A stretch of 64,000 bases of DNA from an uncultured Mucilaginibacter sp. (GCA_903864275.1 CAIPFE010000014.1:1-64000), one strand, 5' to 3'; shown: positions 17,119-27,419, counted from the stretch's first letter. Program-made: numbers and translations. Notes: generated from the letters alone by a model not told the origin.

Positions 17119-20100
17119 ATGACTAAAATTTACACGCAACTTGGATCTGGTTTCAGAAAAACAATCTTTCCAATTAAGGGCATAACAGGCAATGCGCTCT
17201 TAAAAAATGTCTGCTGCTGTTTGCTAATGCTTTTACCAATCTTTGCAATTGCACAAAACAGGGAGATAACTGGTATCGTAAAAGATAGCAAAGGCGCCCC
17301 GGTAATTGGCGCAACCGTCAAAGAAAAGGGCGTAGCTAATTTAACCTCGACAGACGTTAATGGCAAGTTTGTTATTGCATTGAAAAAAAATACCGGCGTA
17401 CTGGTAATATCCGAAGTAGGCTATATTACTAAGGAAGTTTCGGTTGGCAGTTCCACATCAATTTCAATTGTTTTGGATGAAGACGTAAACAAACTGAATG
17501 AAGTGGTAGTGGTAGGATACGGTGCTGTAAAAAAATCAGACCTCACGGGTTCTGTCAGCTCAATAAAAAGCGGCGATCTGAATCTTGGAGGTTCAGTATC
17601 AAATGTGGGTCAGGCGATACAGGGCAAAGCAGCAGGTGTACTGGTACAGCAAACAAATTTTGCGCCAGGCGGTGGTATTGCTATTACGATAAGGGGAGGC
17701 AACTCCATTAATGCAAGTAATGAACCTTTATACGTTATTGACGGATTTATTTCTGACTACGGCAACCTGATCAACCCAAATGATATCGCCGACATTCAAA
17801 TCTTAAAAGATGCTTCGGCAACAGCAATATATGGGTCGCGCGGTGCAAACGGTGTAGTCTTAATTACAACCAAGAAGGGAACACCTGGCCAGGTTTCTAT
17901 TGATGCCGATGTGTCCAACGGCTGGCAGTACGATACTTACAAACCTGCTTTACTTACCGGGCAGCAATATACCGACATTCAAAATGCTACAGCTATTGAG
18001 GATGGTAAATCGGCGCCATATGGCTCTGGTTTTGCGCCTGCCAATACTAACTGGTTGCAATCGGCAATACAAACTGCCACCGTTGATAACAGGAGCATTA
18101 GCGTAAGCAGCAATAATAAGGATTCCAAAATTTATGCCTCTGTAAACTATCTTAACCAGGTTGGAGTATTAAAGAATACCGATTTCCAAAAATACTCTGC
18201 AAGGATGGGAGCCGAAAAAAACCTTAATGAAAATATCAAATTAGGTGCTAATTTTTATGGCTCAAGCTCTATCGCAGATCTGCAGTCGTACACAGGCGAT
18301 ATCACCGCACCAATTTTTGGCCTGCTGGTTGCGCCGCCTAACGTTCCGGTTTATAAACCTGATGGCAGTTTTAATATATTTTATAATCCCCAAACAGGTG
18401 GTAACGGCAATCCTATATATAGTTTGCTGTCAGCAACAAATAATACCCAAAATAAATTTGGCAATGGGAACATCTATCTTGATTATTCCTTATTAAAAAA
18501 CCTTACCTATCACGTAAGTGCGGGTGCCGAATATAATCAAACAATTGCCGGTCAGTATTCGCCAAATAACAGCGCCGAAGGTCTTACAAACCCGGGTATG
18601 GCTACCGATCAGTGGTATTCTACATTCAGGTGGCTGGTTGAAAATTATTTTACTTATAAATTTAATATTCATAAGGACCATGATTTCACCATATTGTTAG
18701 GTAACTCAAATCAAAAAGACATTGACCAAGGAATAGGTGCAGGGTCACAAGGCTATTCAACCAATGAATTTTTGTTTTATAATTTAACAGCTGGTTCAAT
18801 AGCAAATTCACCCACCAGTTACAGGGTACAGACAACCGGTACCGACTACTATACCAGGATAAATTATGCTTTCAAAGATAAATTATTAGCAACCTTTACT
18901 TTAAGGGATGATGGATCCTCACGATTCGGCCCTAAAAACAGCCACGGTATTTTCCCATCCGGTGCAATTGCTTATAAGCTGGGAGAAGATGATTTTATAA
19001 AAAATTTAAATACATTTTCCGATCTGAAAATCAGGGTTGGTTATGGTATAACCGGTAACGACCGTATTCCTCAGTCAACCGCTTATTTGAGCACATTTAG
19101 TCCATGGAACACAGTTCTTGCCCCGGGCGGCCCGCTCCAGGTAGGTATAGAACCGGCATCATTGCCTAACCCCGCTTTAAAATGGGAAAGTACTGCTCAA
19201 TTTGATGCAGGTTTAGATATGGGATTTTTTGATGGCCGTATAACTGCAACGTTAGATGTGTACAGGAAAACTACCTCTAACTTATTATTAAACGTTCCGG
19301 TTGGAAACTGGTGGGGCGCTAACAGCGAAATAGTAAATGCCGGTTCAGTCCGCAACCAGGGTGTTGAATTGGGTATAAATACAGTTAATGTGAAATCTGC
19401 CAGCTTTTCATGGACCAGCAGCTTCAACGCCGCTTATAACAAACAAACTTGTTTATCATTAGCGCCGGGCATTTCAGCAATTTATTCAAATACAGCTAAC
19501 CCCAGCGGAACAGTTTCGGGTGCACAGTTTACTAAATTAGCTGTGGGCCAGGAATTAGGCGAATTTTATGGCTATAAATATGAAGGCGTAATTAAAACAG
19601 GCGAGAACTATGCCCCTGAACCAAACGCTAAACCGGGCGATCCTAAATATGCTGATTTAAATGGCGATGGCGCTATTACGCCTGCCGACCAAACCTATTT
19701 AGGCAACACAAACCCGCATTATACTGCGGCCCTTGGAAATAATTTTTCTTATAAAGGTTTTGGTTTAAACGTGTTCTTCCAGGGCGCCTTTGATTACGAT
19801 CTGTATAACATGAATGCATTAGTATTAGAATCGACAACCGGTGCTGCTGCGTTAAACAGGTTTGTACCAGGCGTAAATGAAAATACCAATATACCGCGCG
19901 AAGGGTATTTTTTAAGCCAATACGGTGGTTATGTTAACTCCAGATTTGTTCAAAATGCATCGTACGTACGTTTAAAAACAGCCTCATTCAGCTATACTAT
20001 ACCTTCTTCCGTATTTACAAAAACGCCATTCATCAGGGGGCTGACAATATATGCTGAAGGACAAAATTTATTAACCTTTACAGGTTACAAAGGCACCGAT

Positions 20101-20241
20101 CCGGAGGAAAATGTTCACCAAGGCCAGGCGCTTAACGCTTCCGGCGGTTATAGTGGGAGCAATATTACCGGTGGTTTGGATTTTGGCGGCTTCCCCGCTT
20201 TCAGGACCTATATTATTGGTTTAAAACTTTCTGTTCACTAA
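17119..20241 (+). CDS. SusC-type TonB-dependent outer-membrane transporter
   Basis: 1040-aa SusC/RagA family protein. Signal peptide ending at IFAIAQ (about residue 49), carboxypeptidase-like regulatory domain (ITGIVKDSKGAPVIGATV), the signature NEVVVVGYG at the plug start, plug domain with VIDGF and LKDASATAIYGSRGANGV, and a long beta-barrel ending in a short C-terminal strand (YIIGLKLSVH). It imports an oligosaccharide or other large ligand together with the SusD-like lipoprotein 43 bp downstream. Two LacI operators precede it. Ligand not predictable, but the operon partners suggest a glycan or glycoconjugate. Confidence 0.96.
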   Translation: MTKIYTQLGSGFRKTIFPIKGITGNALLKNVCCCLLMLLPIFAIAQNREITGIVKDSKGAPVIGATVKEKGVANLTSTDVNGKFVIALKKNTGVLVISEVGYITKEVSVGSSTSISIVLDEDVNKLNEVVVVGYGAVKKSDLTGSVSSIKSGDLNLGGSVSNVGQAIQGKAAGVLVQQTNFAPGGGIAITIRGGNSINASNEPLYVIDGFISDYGNLINPNDIADIQILKDASATAIYGSRGANGVVLITTKKGTPGQVSIDADVSNGWQYDTYKPALLTGQQYTDIQNATAIEDGKSAPYGSGFAPANTNWLQSAIQTATVDNRSISVSSNNKDSKIYASVNYLNQVGVLKNTDFQKYSARMGAEKNLNENIKLGANFYGSSSIADLQSYTGDITAPIFGLLVAPPNVPVYKPDGSFNIFYNPQTGGNGNPIYSLLSATNNTQNKFGNGNIYLDYSLLKNLTYHVSAGAEYNQTIAGQYSPNNSAEGLTNPGMATDQWYSTFRWLVENYFTYKFNIHKDHDFTILLGNSNQKDIDQGIGAGSQGYSTNEFLFYNLTAGSIANSPTSYRVQTTGTDYYTRINYAFKDKLLATFTLRDDGSSRFGPKNSHGIFPSGAIAYKLGEDDFIKNLNTFSDLKIRVGYGITGNDRIPQSTAYLSTFSPWNTVLAPGGPLQVGIEPASLPNPALKWESTAQFDAGLDMGFFDGRITATLDVYRKTTSNLLLNVPVGNWWGANSEIVNAGSVRNQGVELGINTVNVKSASFSWTSSFNAAYNKQTCLSLAPGISAIYSNTANPSGTVSGAQFTKLAVGQELGEFYGYKYEGVIKTGENYAPEPNAKPGDPKYADLNGDGAITPADQTYLGNTNPHYTAALGNNFSYKGFGLNVFFQGAFDYDLYNMNALVLESTTGAAALNRFVPGVNENTNIPREGYFLSQYGGYVNSRFVQNASYVRLKTASFSYTIPSSVFTKTPFIRGLTIYAEGQNLLTFTGYKGTDPEENVHQGQALNASGGYSGSNITGGLDFGGFPAFRTYIIGLKLSVH

Positions 20242-20284
20242 TAAAATAGCTTGATTTATAAAGGATTAACATAAAATTAAAAAA

Positions 20285-21802
20285 ATGAAAAAATATATTT
20301 TGCTTCTCATACCGGTGGTCATTCTGCAGTTTTCCTGCAATAAGAATTTAGACCCTAAAGTAGTTAGCAGCCTTACCAGTGTGAATGCTTTTCTTACTGA
20401 GTCGGATGCTATTGCTGCAGTAAATGCAGTGTACGCCCGTTTAAAGGGCCCATCGATTACCGACAATTATGATTACTGGACAGTAAGGCACTTTGCCCTT
20501 ACTGACATTCCTACCGATATTGGCAATTGCAGCTACGGTGGCGACCCTGGCCAGCTTTCACTGTCCAAATGGAACTCGGCAAACGGGTTATTGGCTGAAG
20601 ACTGGCGTCAGATTTATAAATTGATCGCAGACGCGAACAGCGCGATTTATAACATTTCGGCCATGACAACAATTACTGCTGCACAAAAGGCCCAGTTTTT
20701 GGCAGAGGCGAAATTTTTACGCGCTGTAGCTTATATGGACCTGACCGATGCATGGGGCCCTGTGGTTTTGGCAACGGAGGCTAATTTGGCCAATCCAAAT
20801 TACTTGAGCCAGGCGCCTGTAACATCGGTAGCTGGCATTGAGACTTTGCTGATCTCGGACCTGCAAAATTCAATTAATGTTCTTCCGGTAAGCTATGCAA
20901 ATAACACAATCTATCCAAGTAACGATCCGGGCAGGGCTACAAAAGGCGCTGCAATGACTTTGCTGGGTAAACTATATCTGCGCCAGCATCAATGGCAAAA
21001 ATCTGCTGATATGATGCAGCAGGTGATCAGCGCGGGTACCTATCAACTTTTCCCATCATACCAGGGCTTATTTTTAGAGTCTAACAAATGGTGTTCTGAA
21101 AATATATTCTCCGTATTGAGTGATGCCAATGTAAACGGAACTGAATTAATGAACCATTTTGGCCCGCTGGTACATCCGGCTATACCAAACAGGTGGCAAT
21201 ATTACGCGGTAACCTGGTCTTTTTATCATAGCTTTGCTGCTAACGACGACCGTGGAGGTGAATTTTTCCCTAAATATAACGGTACCGATGGTTTATTACA
21301 TGAAGAGGCTCCAACTCCGGGCGCTACCCCGCCTGCAGGCGTTTTGTATATGCCTAACGTGGCAACCTCAAAGTATGCCGATTCAACCGGTTCAGTAAAT
21401 GTTTATTATGATGGGCACAGCGTTGATATTTTGCGCTACGCTGACGTACTGCTAAGCAGGGCTGAAGCCTTAAATGAACTGAATGGCCCGAGTGCTGAAA
21501 GTATTGGGTTAATTAACCAGGTTAGGCAGCGCTCGCACGCTACACCGCTTGTTTTGGGCAACTATACGCAAACATCGTTAAGGTTAGCTATTTTGCAGGA
21601 GCGCGGATGGGAATTCTTTTATGAAGGAAAACGCAGGGCCGATTTATTAAGAATGGGCCAATATGATGTGATTGTAAATGCCTACCTTAAATCTATCGGG
21701 CAAACCAATACCATTAGCTTGCCTAAAGATCAATATTTCTCGTACCCGCTAAACCAGGCTCAGCTTAACCCGAACCTGAGTAATGCCGGAAGAGAACAAT
21801 AA
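20285..21802 (+). CDS. SusD/RagB-family nutrient-binding lipoprotein
   Basis: 505-aa surface lipoprotein partner of the SusC above. Lipoprotein signal with lipobox LQFSC (Cys about residue 18). SusD features: the TPR-like helical N-terminal part with AEAKFLRAVAYMDLTDAWGPV and the C-terminal part with RYADVLLSRAEALN, ILQERGWEFFYEGKRRADLLR and YPLNQAQLNPNL. Binds the ligand on the cell surface and lids the SusC barrel. A strong terminator follows directly. Confidence 0.95.
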   Translation: MKKYILLLIPVVILQFSCNKNLDPKVVSSLTSVNAFLTESDAIAAVNAVYARLKGPSITDNYDYWTVRHFALTDIPTDIGNCSYGGDPGQLSLSKWNSANGLLAEDWRQIYKLIADANSAIYNISAMTTITAAQKAQFLAEAKFLRAVAYMDLTDAWGPVVLATEANLANPNYLSQAPVTSVAGIETLLISDLQNSINVLPVSYANNTIYPSNDPGRATKGAAMTLLGKLYLRQHQWQKSADMMQQVISAGTYQLFPSYQGLFLESNKWCSENIFSVLSDANVNGTELMNHFGPLVHPAIPNRWQYYAVTWSFYHSFAANDDRGGEFFPKYNGTDGLLHEEAPTPGATPPAGVLYMPNVATSKYADSTGSVNVYYDGHSVDILRYADVLLSRAEALNELNGPSAESIGLINQVRQRSHATPLVLGNYTQTSLRLAILQERGWEFFYEGKRRADLLRMGQYDVIVNAYLKSIGQTNTISLPKDQYFSYPLNQAQLNPNLSNAGREQ

Positions 21803-21818
21803 AAAATTGTAATGTCCG

Positions 21819-21867
21819 ATCACTAAGAATATATCACCTTCGGGTGGATATTCTTAGTGATTTTTTT
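21819..21867 (+). terminator. Strong hairpin terminator between SusD and the arylsulfotransferase-like gene
   Basis: 14-bp perfect stem ATCACTAAGAATAT / ATATTCTTAGTGAT (21819-21832 and 21848-21861) enclosing a second CACC-TTCG-GGTG tetraloop hairpin, then seven Ts. It would let SusC/SusD be made in excess over the downstream enzymes if readthrough is partial. Confidence 0.85.
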
Positions 21868-21882
21868 AGTTCAATAATTACT

Positions 21883-23301
21883 ATGCTAATGATCAAGCGT
21901 TTTTCGGGGTATGCGGTCCTTTTGGTTTTTGCAGTAGTTTTTTTCGGCTGCTCTAGTCCTAACGGAAAGGTTATAAATGAGATCCGGATAGGGTTGCATA
22001 ACAATAATGTGTTAAAAATCCAGGTTGATGTATTAACCGATTCCGCAGTAGACGCATACGCGGAATATTGGCCTCAAAAAGGCGACAGCATTAACAAAAT
22101 GCAATCGAATGTCTCAAAGAGTTCGGTATCGCACCGGCTTGTTTTATGCAATTTATTACCGAAAACAAATTACCAGTACCATATTGTAACCACGAAAAAC
22201 GGGGTTAAGCGCATTAGTAAAACGTATAGCTTCCAATCGAAGGACCTGCCCATGTGGCTGCAGGAACAATTTAAAGCCATCAATAAGTTCCCAAAGTTTG
22301 TTCCCGCGGAATTTAGAAATGGATTAATGCTCGTCAATAAAAGATACGCACCTGGCATAGCAGTTTTGGTTGATTACCGGGGGCAGATACGATGGTATCA
22401 TATGGTTGATGGCATGGGCTTTAAAGTCGCTCATTTCACAAAGGATCATACCATCCTTTCTATTCTTGGCACAAATGATGAACCTACCAGTTATGGTAGC
22501 CAGATCTTAGAGATCAATTTACTGGGCGATACGCTTTTGAACCTTAAAAAAGGGCAGGGCGATTTTACCAATACCATTCACCACGAAATTTTAAGAAACG
22601 ATCAAAACCAGCTGGTAACGCTGTATGTAGATAAAAGGATTATGGACCTGAGTTCCATTGGCGGCGGTAAAAAGGATACCGTTGCCGGCGATGGTATTTT
22701 GGTAATGGATAATAAGGCCAGAAAAGTATGGTCCTGGAGTGTTTTTGATGCGATTGACCCATTAAAAGATGCCAGGCTGCTCAAAAGTAAAAAAGACTGG
22801 ATGCACGCCAACAGTTTAAATTTTGATAAAGACGGTAATTATATTATTTCATTTTTTAACAACGGCCAGATCTGGAAAGTGGATGCCCATACCGGAAAAG
22901 TGATCTGGAAGTTTGGTAAAGGCGGCACAATAACAATGCCGGCCGAATGCGATTTTACCCAGGCACACGCGGCGCATATAAACGCTTACGGGAACCTGAT
23001 GTTTTTTGACAATGGCGTTGATAAGCATCAGTCGGGTGTATTTGCTTTAAAATTGGATGAAAAAAATAAAACTTCAAAGTTAGACCTGCACATAAAACTG
23101 CCTAAGGAAGTGTTCAACGGGCGAATGGGCAGCGCTTATATGATCAATGATACAACAGTATTGGTTTGCTGTTCAAAAAGGCACATAATGGTTTTGGCTG
23201 ACAGAAAAGGAACACTGTTATGGACAATGGAAACTGCTATGCCAAGTTACAGGGCTGAATTTATAAAAGGCGACGAGCTTTCTCCTTATTTGCGGCCATA
23301 G
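21883..23301 (+). CDS. Arylsulfotransferase (ASST)-like lipoprotein
   Basis: About 472 aa, lipoprotein signal with lipobox FFGC. Resembles the ASST family of PAPS-independent, periplasmic beta-propeller enzymes that move sulfate between phenolic donors and acceptors: DYRGQIRWYH, TIHHEI (H233/H234), WMHANSLNFDKDGNYIISF (H308), IWKFGKGG and QAHAAHIN (H362, H365), where propeller strands and the family's several histidines occur. Which of these is the catalytic His cannot be told by eye. The start is taken at ATG 21883 (or 21889) because an upstream in-frame ATG at 21844 lies in the terminator stem. Second sulfotransferase-type gene of the regulon; cell-surface or periplasmic location, unlike the cytoplasmic PAPS enzyme. 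Confidence 0.75.
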   Translation: MLMIKRFSGYAVLLVFAVVFFGCSSPNGKVINEIRIGLHNNNVLKIQVDVLTDSAVDAYAEYWPQKGDSINKMQSNVSKSSVSHRLVLCNLLPKTNYQYHIVTTKNGVKRISKTYSFQSKDLPMWLQEQFKAINKFPKFVPAEFRNGLMLVNKRYAPGIAVLVDYRGQIRWYHMVDGMGFKVAHFTKDHTILSILGTNDEPTSYGSQILEINLLGDTLLNLKKGQGDFTNTIHHEILRNDQNQLVTLYVDKRIMDLSSIGGGKKDTVAGDGILVMDNKARKVWSWSVFDAIDPLKDARLLKSKKDWMHANSLNFDKDGNYIISFFNNGQIWKVDAHTGKVIWKFGKGGTITMPAECDFTQAHAAHINAYGNLMFFDNGVDKHQSGVFALKLDEKNKTSKLDLHIKLPKEVFNGRMGSAYMINDTTVLVCCSKRHIMVLADRKGTLLWTMETAMPSYRAEFIKGDELSPYLRP

Positions 23302-23325
23302 GGAGTACATTAAAATTACGGATCG

Positions 23326-24333
23326 ATGAAAAAGAGTTATCAGTTTATTATTTTTCTTGTTATGCTGGGGCCAGCGCTCCAGGTATTTATTTCATGTAAT
23401 GAAAGTGCAAAAGGCGCTTTGGTTGAAGCAAAGGCTTCCGTTGCAAATACCAACACGATTGTGAGTATTGACACCACAAAAATACCAGATGATAAATACG
23501 GGGATGAGGTGAGGTATGGCAGGGAATTAATGCTGCATACGGCATATTATATCGGCCCCAATGGTATAAATGGTAAATACCTGGGTAACAAAATGAATTG
23601 CAGCAATTGCCAACAGGATGCCGGGGCAAAACCGTATTCACTGAATTTGGCTATGTCTTTCCGGAATTATCCGGGATATCGTGCCCGCGAAGGCCGGGTT
23701 TTATCATTGGCCGAGCGGATAAATAATTGTATCATGCACCCTCACCTGGGCAAGCCCTTGCCGCTGGACAGCAAAGAAATGGTTTCAATTATGTGCTATT
23801 TAAAATGGCTAAACGATTCATCCAGGGTTGATAATAGTACCAAAGGCATAAAAAATCTGGAGCTAACTTTTCCCGACGTGGCTGCATCGCCCGAAAGAGG
23901 AAACGTGCTGTTTGCAGCGAATTGCGCAAGGTGCCATGGGCTTGATGGCGAAGGGAAGATGCAACCAAATGGGGTAACATATATTTATCCGCCATTGTGG
24001 GGGCCAAAAGCATACCAGCCTGGCTCAAGTATGCACCGGATCGTTAAGTTAGCACAATGGCTGATGGCCAATATGCCTTATGATAAAGCTACTTATAATA
24101 AACCGGTCCTTACATCGGCTGATGCGCTTGACCTTGCTGCTTTTATCAATGACGATAAAATACACAAGCGCCCATTTGTGAAAGAATATCAATATCCAAA
24201 CTATAAAGAAAAAGCCATTGATTATGACAGGGGGCCGTTTAACGACACTTTTTCGGATGCGCAACACAAGTATGGGCCATATAAGCCAATAATTGACTAT
24301 TGGGAAAGTAAAGGCATGAAACCAACATTCTAA
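23326..24333 (+). CDS. c-type cytochrome, diheme TsdA-like layout with one altered heme motif
   Basis: 335 aa, lipoprotein-like signal (FISC near residue 24). Layout resembles diheme cytochromes of the thiosulfate dehydrogenase (TsdA)/SoxA-like type: GKYLGNKMNCSNCQQDAG (C92, C95) followed by RINNCIMHP, and a second domain with CARCHG (C200, C203, H204). The second motif is a normal CxxCH. In the first, the residue after the second Cys is Gln (Q96; codon CAA), so the usual His ligand is missing. It may bind one heme only or use another ligand. It lies 24 bp after the ASST-like gene. Role in electron transfer to an unknown partner is inferred; thiosulfate oxidation is only a family hint. Confidence 0.8.
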   Translation: MKKSYQFIIFLVMLGPALQVFISCNESAKGALVEAKASVANTNTIVSIDTTKIPDDKYGDEVRYGRELMLHTAYYIGPNGINGKYLGNKMNCSNCQQDAGAKPYSLNLAMSFRNYPGYRAREGRVLSLAERINNCIMHPHLGKPLPLDSKEMVSIMCYLKWLNDSSRVDNSTKGIKNLELTFPDVAASPERGNVLFAANCARCHGLDGEGKMQPNGVTYIYPPLWGPKAYQPGSSMHRIVKLAQWLMANMPYDKATYNKPVLTSADALDLAAFINDDKIHKRPFVKEYQYPNYKEKAIDYDRGPFNDTFSDAQHKYGPYKPIIDYWESKGMKPTF

Positions 24334-24388
24334 CGAATAAATAATAATGCCGTGCCGGGTCCTATAAATATCGCTTAAACTAACATTA

Positions 24389-27379
24389 ATGAAAAGAAAA
24401 CTGCTTACCCTTATTCTTCTTTTGGCCGGAATTACGGCTTATTCACAGGATATCCCATATACAAATTGTCCAAAATGCTGGCTCCCGGATTCATTGGGGA
24501 ACCACAGGGTTGTGTTAGAATTTAATGGTACCGGTAAGATAGCTAAGGCAATTATCCCATGGAGAAGAAGGGATAATGACCCGCAAAACAAACGGATAAT
24601 TATTGAAGATGCCACTACGCATCAAAAGGTAAGTAATGTAAAACCAGGCGCGATAAACCGTGAGTACGGCGAAATTCTTTTTGAACCGGTTTCGGGCAAG
24701 GGGACATACTACGTGTATTATATGCCGTATAAAAATGAAGGCCGTTCCAATTATCCAAGGGGTGTTTATTTGAAACCTGAAAATACAGCGCCTGCCGATT
24801 TGTTAAAAGCAATAGATGGCAGTAATGATGTTCAATTAGCCACCGTAAAAGAATTTCAATCCATCGATGCATTCAATAGCTTTTATCCGATGGAGGTAAT
24901 CGCTACAAAAGATGAAACCAACCAGTTAATTGAAAAGCACAAATCTGAAACATTCCTGGTTTTCCCTGAAGACAGGCTGAATTCCATCAGGATGGTAAAT
25001 GATCTGCCCAAACGCTGGATAGACAAGGGGCCGCAGGGTAATTTTAACGGAGAAGCGGCAAAAGGAGAAAACTTCTCATTTCAATTAGGTGTTTATGCAT
25101 TACAAAGCCTTGAAGATGTAAAGGTTACTTTCAGCGATCTTACTTCTTCATCGGGTAAAATAATTTCGGCCGCGAACCTTTTTTGTATCAACACCAATGG
25201 TATTGGGTACAATGCCTTGCCACTTACAAAAACAGTAGATGTTGCAGCCGGAACGGTTCAGGCTATGTGGTGTGGCATTGATGTACCAAAAGATGCAACC
25301 GCTGGCGCATATTGTGGTAAAGCTACCATCACGGTAAAAGGCAGCCCTGCAAAAGAAATTCAACTATCAATTACGGTTAATAACACCTTGTTAGCCGACG
25401 GCGGTGTAAATGAACCCTGGAAAATGACCAGGCTGAGATGGCTGAATTCTACCATGGCCCAACAGAATACGGTAATCGCACCATACATACCGCTCATCGT
25501 TAAAAATAACACCATCAGTTTGCTGGGAAGAAAAGTTGAGATCAACAAAGACGGTTTCCCAAAACAAATACAAACATTTTTTACCCCCGAAATGACGGGT
25601 TATTCAAAACTTCCTAATGACTTGTTGACGGAGCCCATTCATTTTCATTTCACCAAAATGACTGATGGTAAAAATATGGCACTGAAAGGCCAGGGGGTAC
25701 GATTTACCAAAACCGAACCGGGCACAGTTCAATGGAAAGCGGTCAGCAGCAATGATATCGTACAAATGGAAGTAACTGCATCGCTTGAGTTTGATGGCTT
25801 TATTGCATACACTGTAAAAGTAAAAGCCTTGCAGGATGTTGATTTGAAAGATATTACCATGCACATCCCTTTTACAAAAGATGTTGCCAAATATATGATG
25901 GGTTTGGGCCAAAAAGGTGGCTACCGGCCTGACAATTTTGAATGGAAATGGGACGTAACCCATAAAAACCAGGATGGCGCATGGATAGGCAATGTAAATG
26001 CAGGACTTCAGTATTCGCTCCGCGACGAAAAGTATGTGCGGCCTTTAAATACAAATTTCTATTTACAAAAGCCATTGCTTTTACCTTCGTCATGGGGAAA
26101 TGATAATAAAGGAGGGATCAAAGTATCAGAGGTAGGCAAGTCTATTCTTGCTGACAATTATAGCGGTGAAAGAAAACTGGTTAAAGGCGAGGAATTATAT
26201 TATAATTTTAACTTGCTTATCACGCCGTTTCATCCAATTAACACCGATTTTCAATGGGCTACGCGGTTTTATCATGCCTACAAACCTATCGATACCATTA
26301 AAGAAACCAGTGCTACCGTTATAAACATACACCACGCAACGGCGATAAACCCTTATCTCAATTATCCTTTTATCGCCTGGAAAAAAATGAAGGCTTATGA
26401 TGATTCGGCCCATGCTGCCGGCTTGAAGGTTAAGATATACAACACCATTCGTGAACTATCCAACCATGCTTACGAAACTTTTGCCTTAAGAAGTTTGGGG
26501 CATGAAATTTACTCATCCGGGAAGGGTGGTGGGTTTAGTTGGTTGCAGGAGCATCTGGGCGACGATTATATCGCCGCCTGGTTTGTTCCTGAATTAAAAG
26601 ATGCCGCCATTATTAACAGTGGCATGAACCGCTGGCATAATTATTACGTGGAAGGAATGAACTGGCTAACGCAAAATGTTGGCATTGATGGTATTTACTT
26701 AGATGATGTTGCCTTCGACCGTGTTACAATGAAACGTATTAAACGTGTACTTACGGCAGATGGCCATCCCGGTATAATTGACCTGCACTCTGCCAATCAG
26801 TACAACAAAAACGACGGCTTTAATAACAGCGCTAATTTGTACATGGAGCATTTTCCATACCTGAACCGTTTATGGTTTGGTGAATATTTTGATTACGAAA
26901 AAAATTCTCCTGATTTTTTCCTGACAGAAGTAAGCGGAATACCTTTTGGCTTAATGGGAGAGATGTTACAAGGCGGGGGCAACAGATGGAGGGGCATGGT
27001 GTTTGGCATGACTAACCGCATGCCATGGAGCGATAATGCAGATCCACGGCCGATATGGAAAGTATGGGATAATTTTGGAATGAAAGGCACCCAAATGATT
27101 GGTTATTGGGTGGAGAGCAATCCTGTAAAAACGGATAACGAAAAGGTATTGGCCACCATTTACAAAAAGAAAGGGACCGCATTGGTCTCCATTGCCAGCT
27201 GGGCTGAAAATGACACGGAAATAGCTTTGAAAATTGACTGGAAAAAATTAGGCATCGATCCAACGAAAGCAACTATAACTGCGCCTGAAATAAAAAACTT
27301 TCAGCCAGGCAAAACATTCGGGTTAAACGAAAAAATACCAGTTGAAAAAGGCAAAGGCTGGTTATTGATAGTCAAATAA
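24389..27379 (+). CDS. Secreted glycoside-hydrolase-like protein (DUF6067/DUF4091 type)
   Basis: 996 aa with a signal peptide (cleavage near TAYSQ). An N-terminal beta-rich region (about 20-350) is followed by further beta domains and a TIM-barrel-like C-terminal region in which GIDGIYLDDVAFDR (D772, D773) sits at a strand end, as catalytic carboxylates do in GH clans; IYNTIRELSNHAYETFALR and MGEMLQGGGNRWRG flank it. I recognise it as the DUF6067-like family related to GH123-type proteins, whose known members act on N-acetylgalactosamine. No activity can be assigned from this sequence alone. It is in the utilisation operon, 55 bp after the cytochrome gene. Confidence 0.65.
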   Translation: MKRKLLTLILLLAGITAYSQDIPYTNCPKCWLPDSLGNHRVVLEFNGTGKIAKAIIPWRRRDNDPQNKRIIIEDATTHQKVSNVKPGAINREYGEILFEPVSGKGTYYVYYMPYKNEGRSNYPRGVYLKPENTAPADLLKAIDGSNDVQLATVKEFQSIDAFNSFYPMEVIATKDETNQLIEKHKSETFLVFPEDRLNSIRMVNDLPKRWIDKGPQGNFNGEAAKGENFSFQLGVYALQSLEDVKVTFSDLTSSSGKIISAANLFCINTNGIGYNALPLTKTVDVAAGTVQAMWCGIDVPKDATAGAYCGKATITVKGSPAKEIQLSITVNNTLLADGGVNEPWKMTRLRWLNSTMAQQNTVIAPYIPLIVKNNTISLLGRKVEINKDGFPKQIQTFFTPEMTGYSKLPNDLLTEPIHFHFTKMTDGKNMALKGQGVRFTKTEPGTVQWKAVSSNDIVQMEVTASLEFDGFIAYTVKVKALQDVDLKDITMHIPFTKDVAKYMMGLGQKGGYRPDNFEWKWDVTHKNQDGAWIGNVNAGLQYSLRDEKYVRPLNTNFYLQKPLLLPSSWGNDNKGGIKVSEVGKSILADNYSGERKLVKGEELYYNFNLLITPFHPINTDFQWATRFYHAYKPIDTIKETSATVINIHHATAINPYLNYPFIAWKKMKAYDDSAHAAGLKVKIYNTIRELSNHAYETFALRSLGHEIYSSGKGGGFSWLQEHLGDDYIAAWFVPELKDAAIINSGMNRWHNYYVEGMNWLTQNVGIDGIYLDDVAFDRVTMKRIKRVLTADGHPGIIDLHSANQYNKNDGFNNSANLYMEHFPYLNRLWFGEYFDYEKNSPDFFLTEVSGIPFGLMGEMLQGGGNRWRGMVFGMTNRMPWSDNADPRPIWKVWDNFGMKGTQMIGYWVESNPVKTDNEKVLATIYKKKGTALVSIASWAENDTEIALKIDWKKLGIDPTKATITAPEIKNFQPGKTFGLNEKIPVEKGKGWLLIVK

Positions 27380-27419
27380 AAATTAACATATATTCCTCAA
27401 TATAATCTAAAATTTCGCC

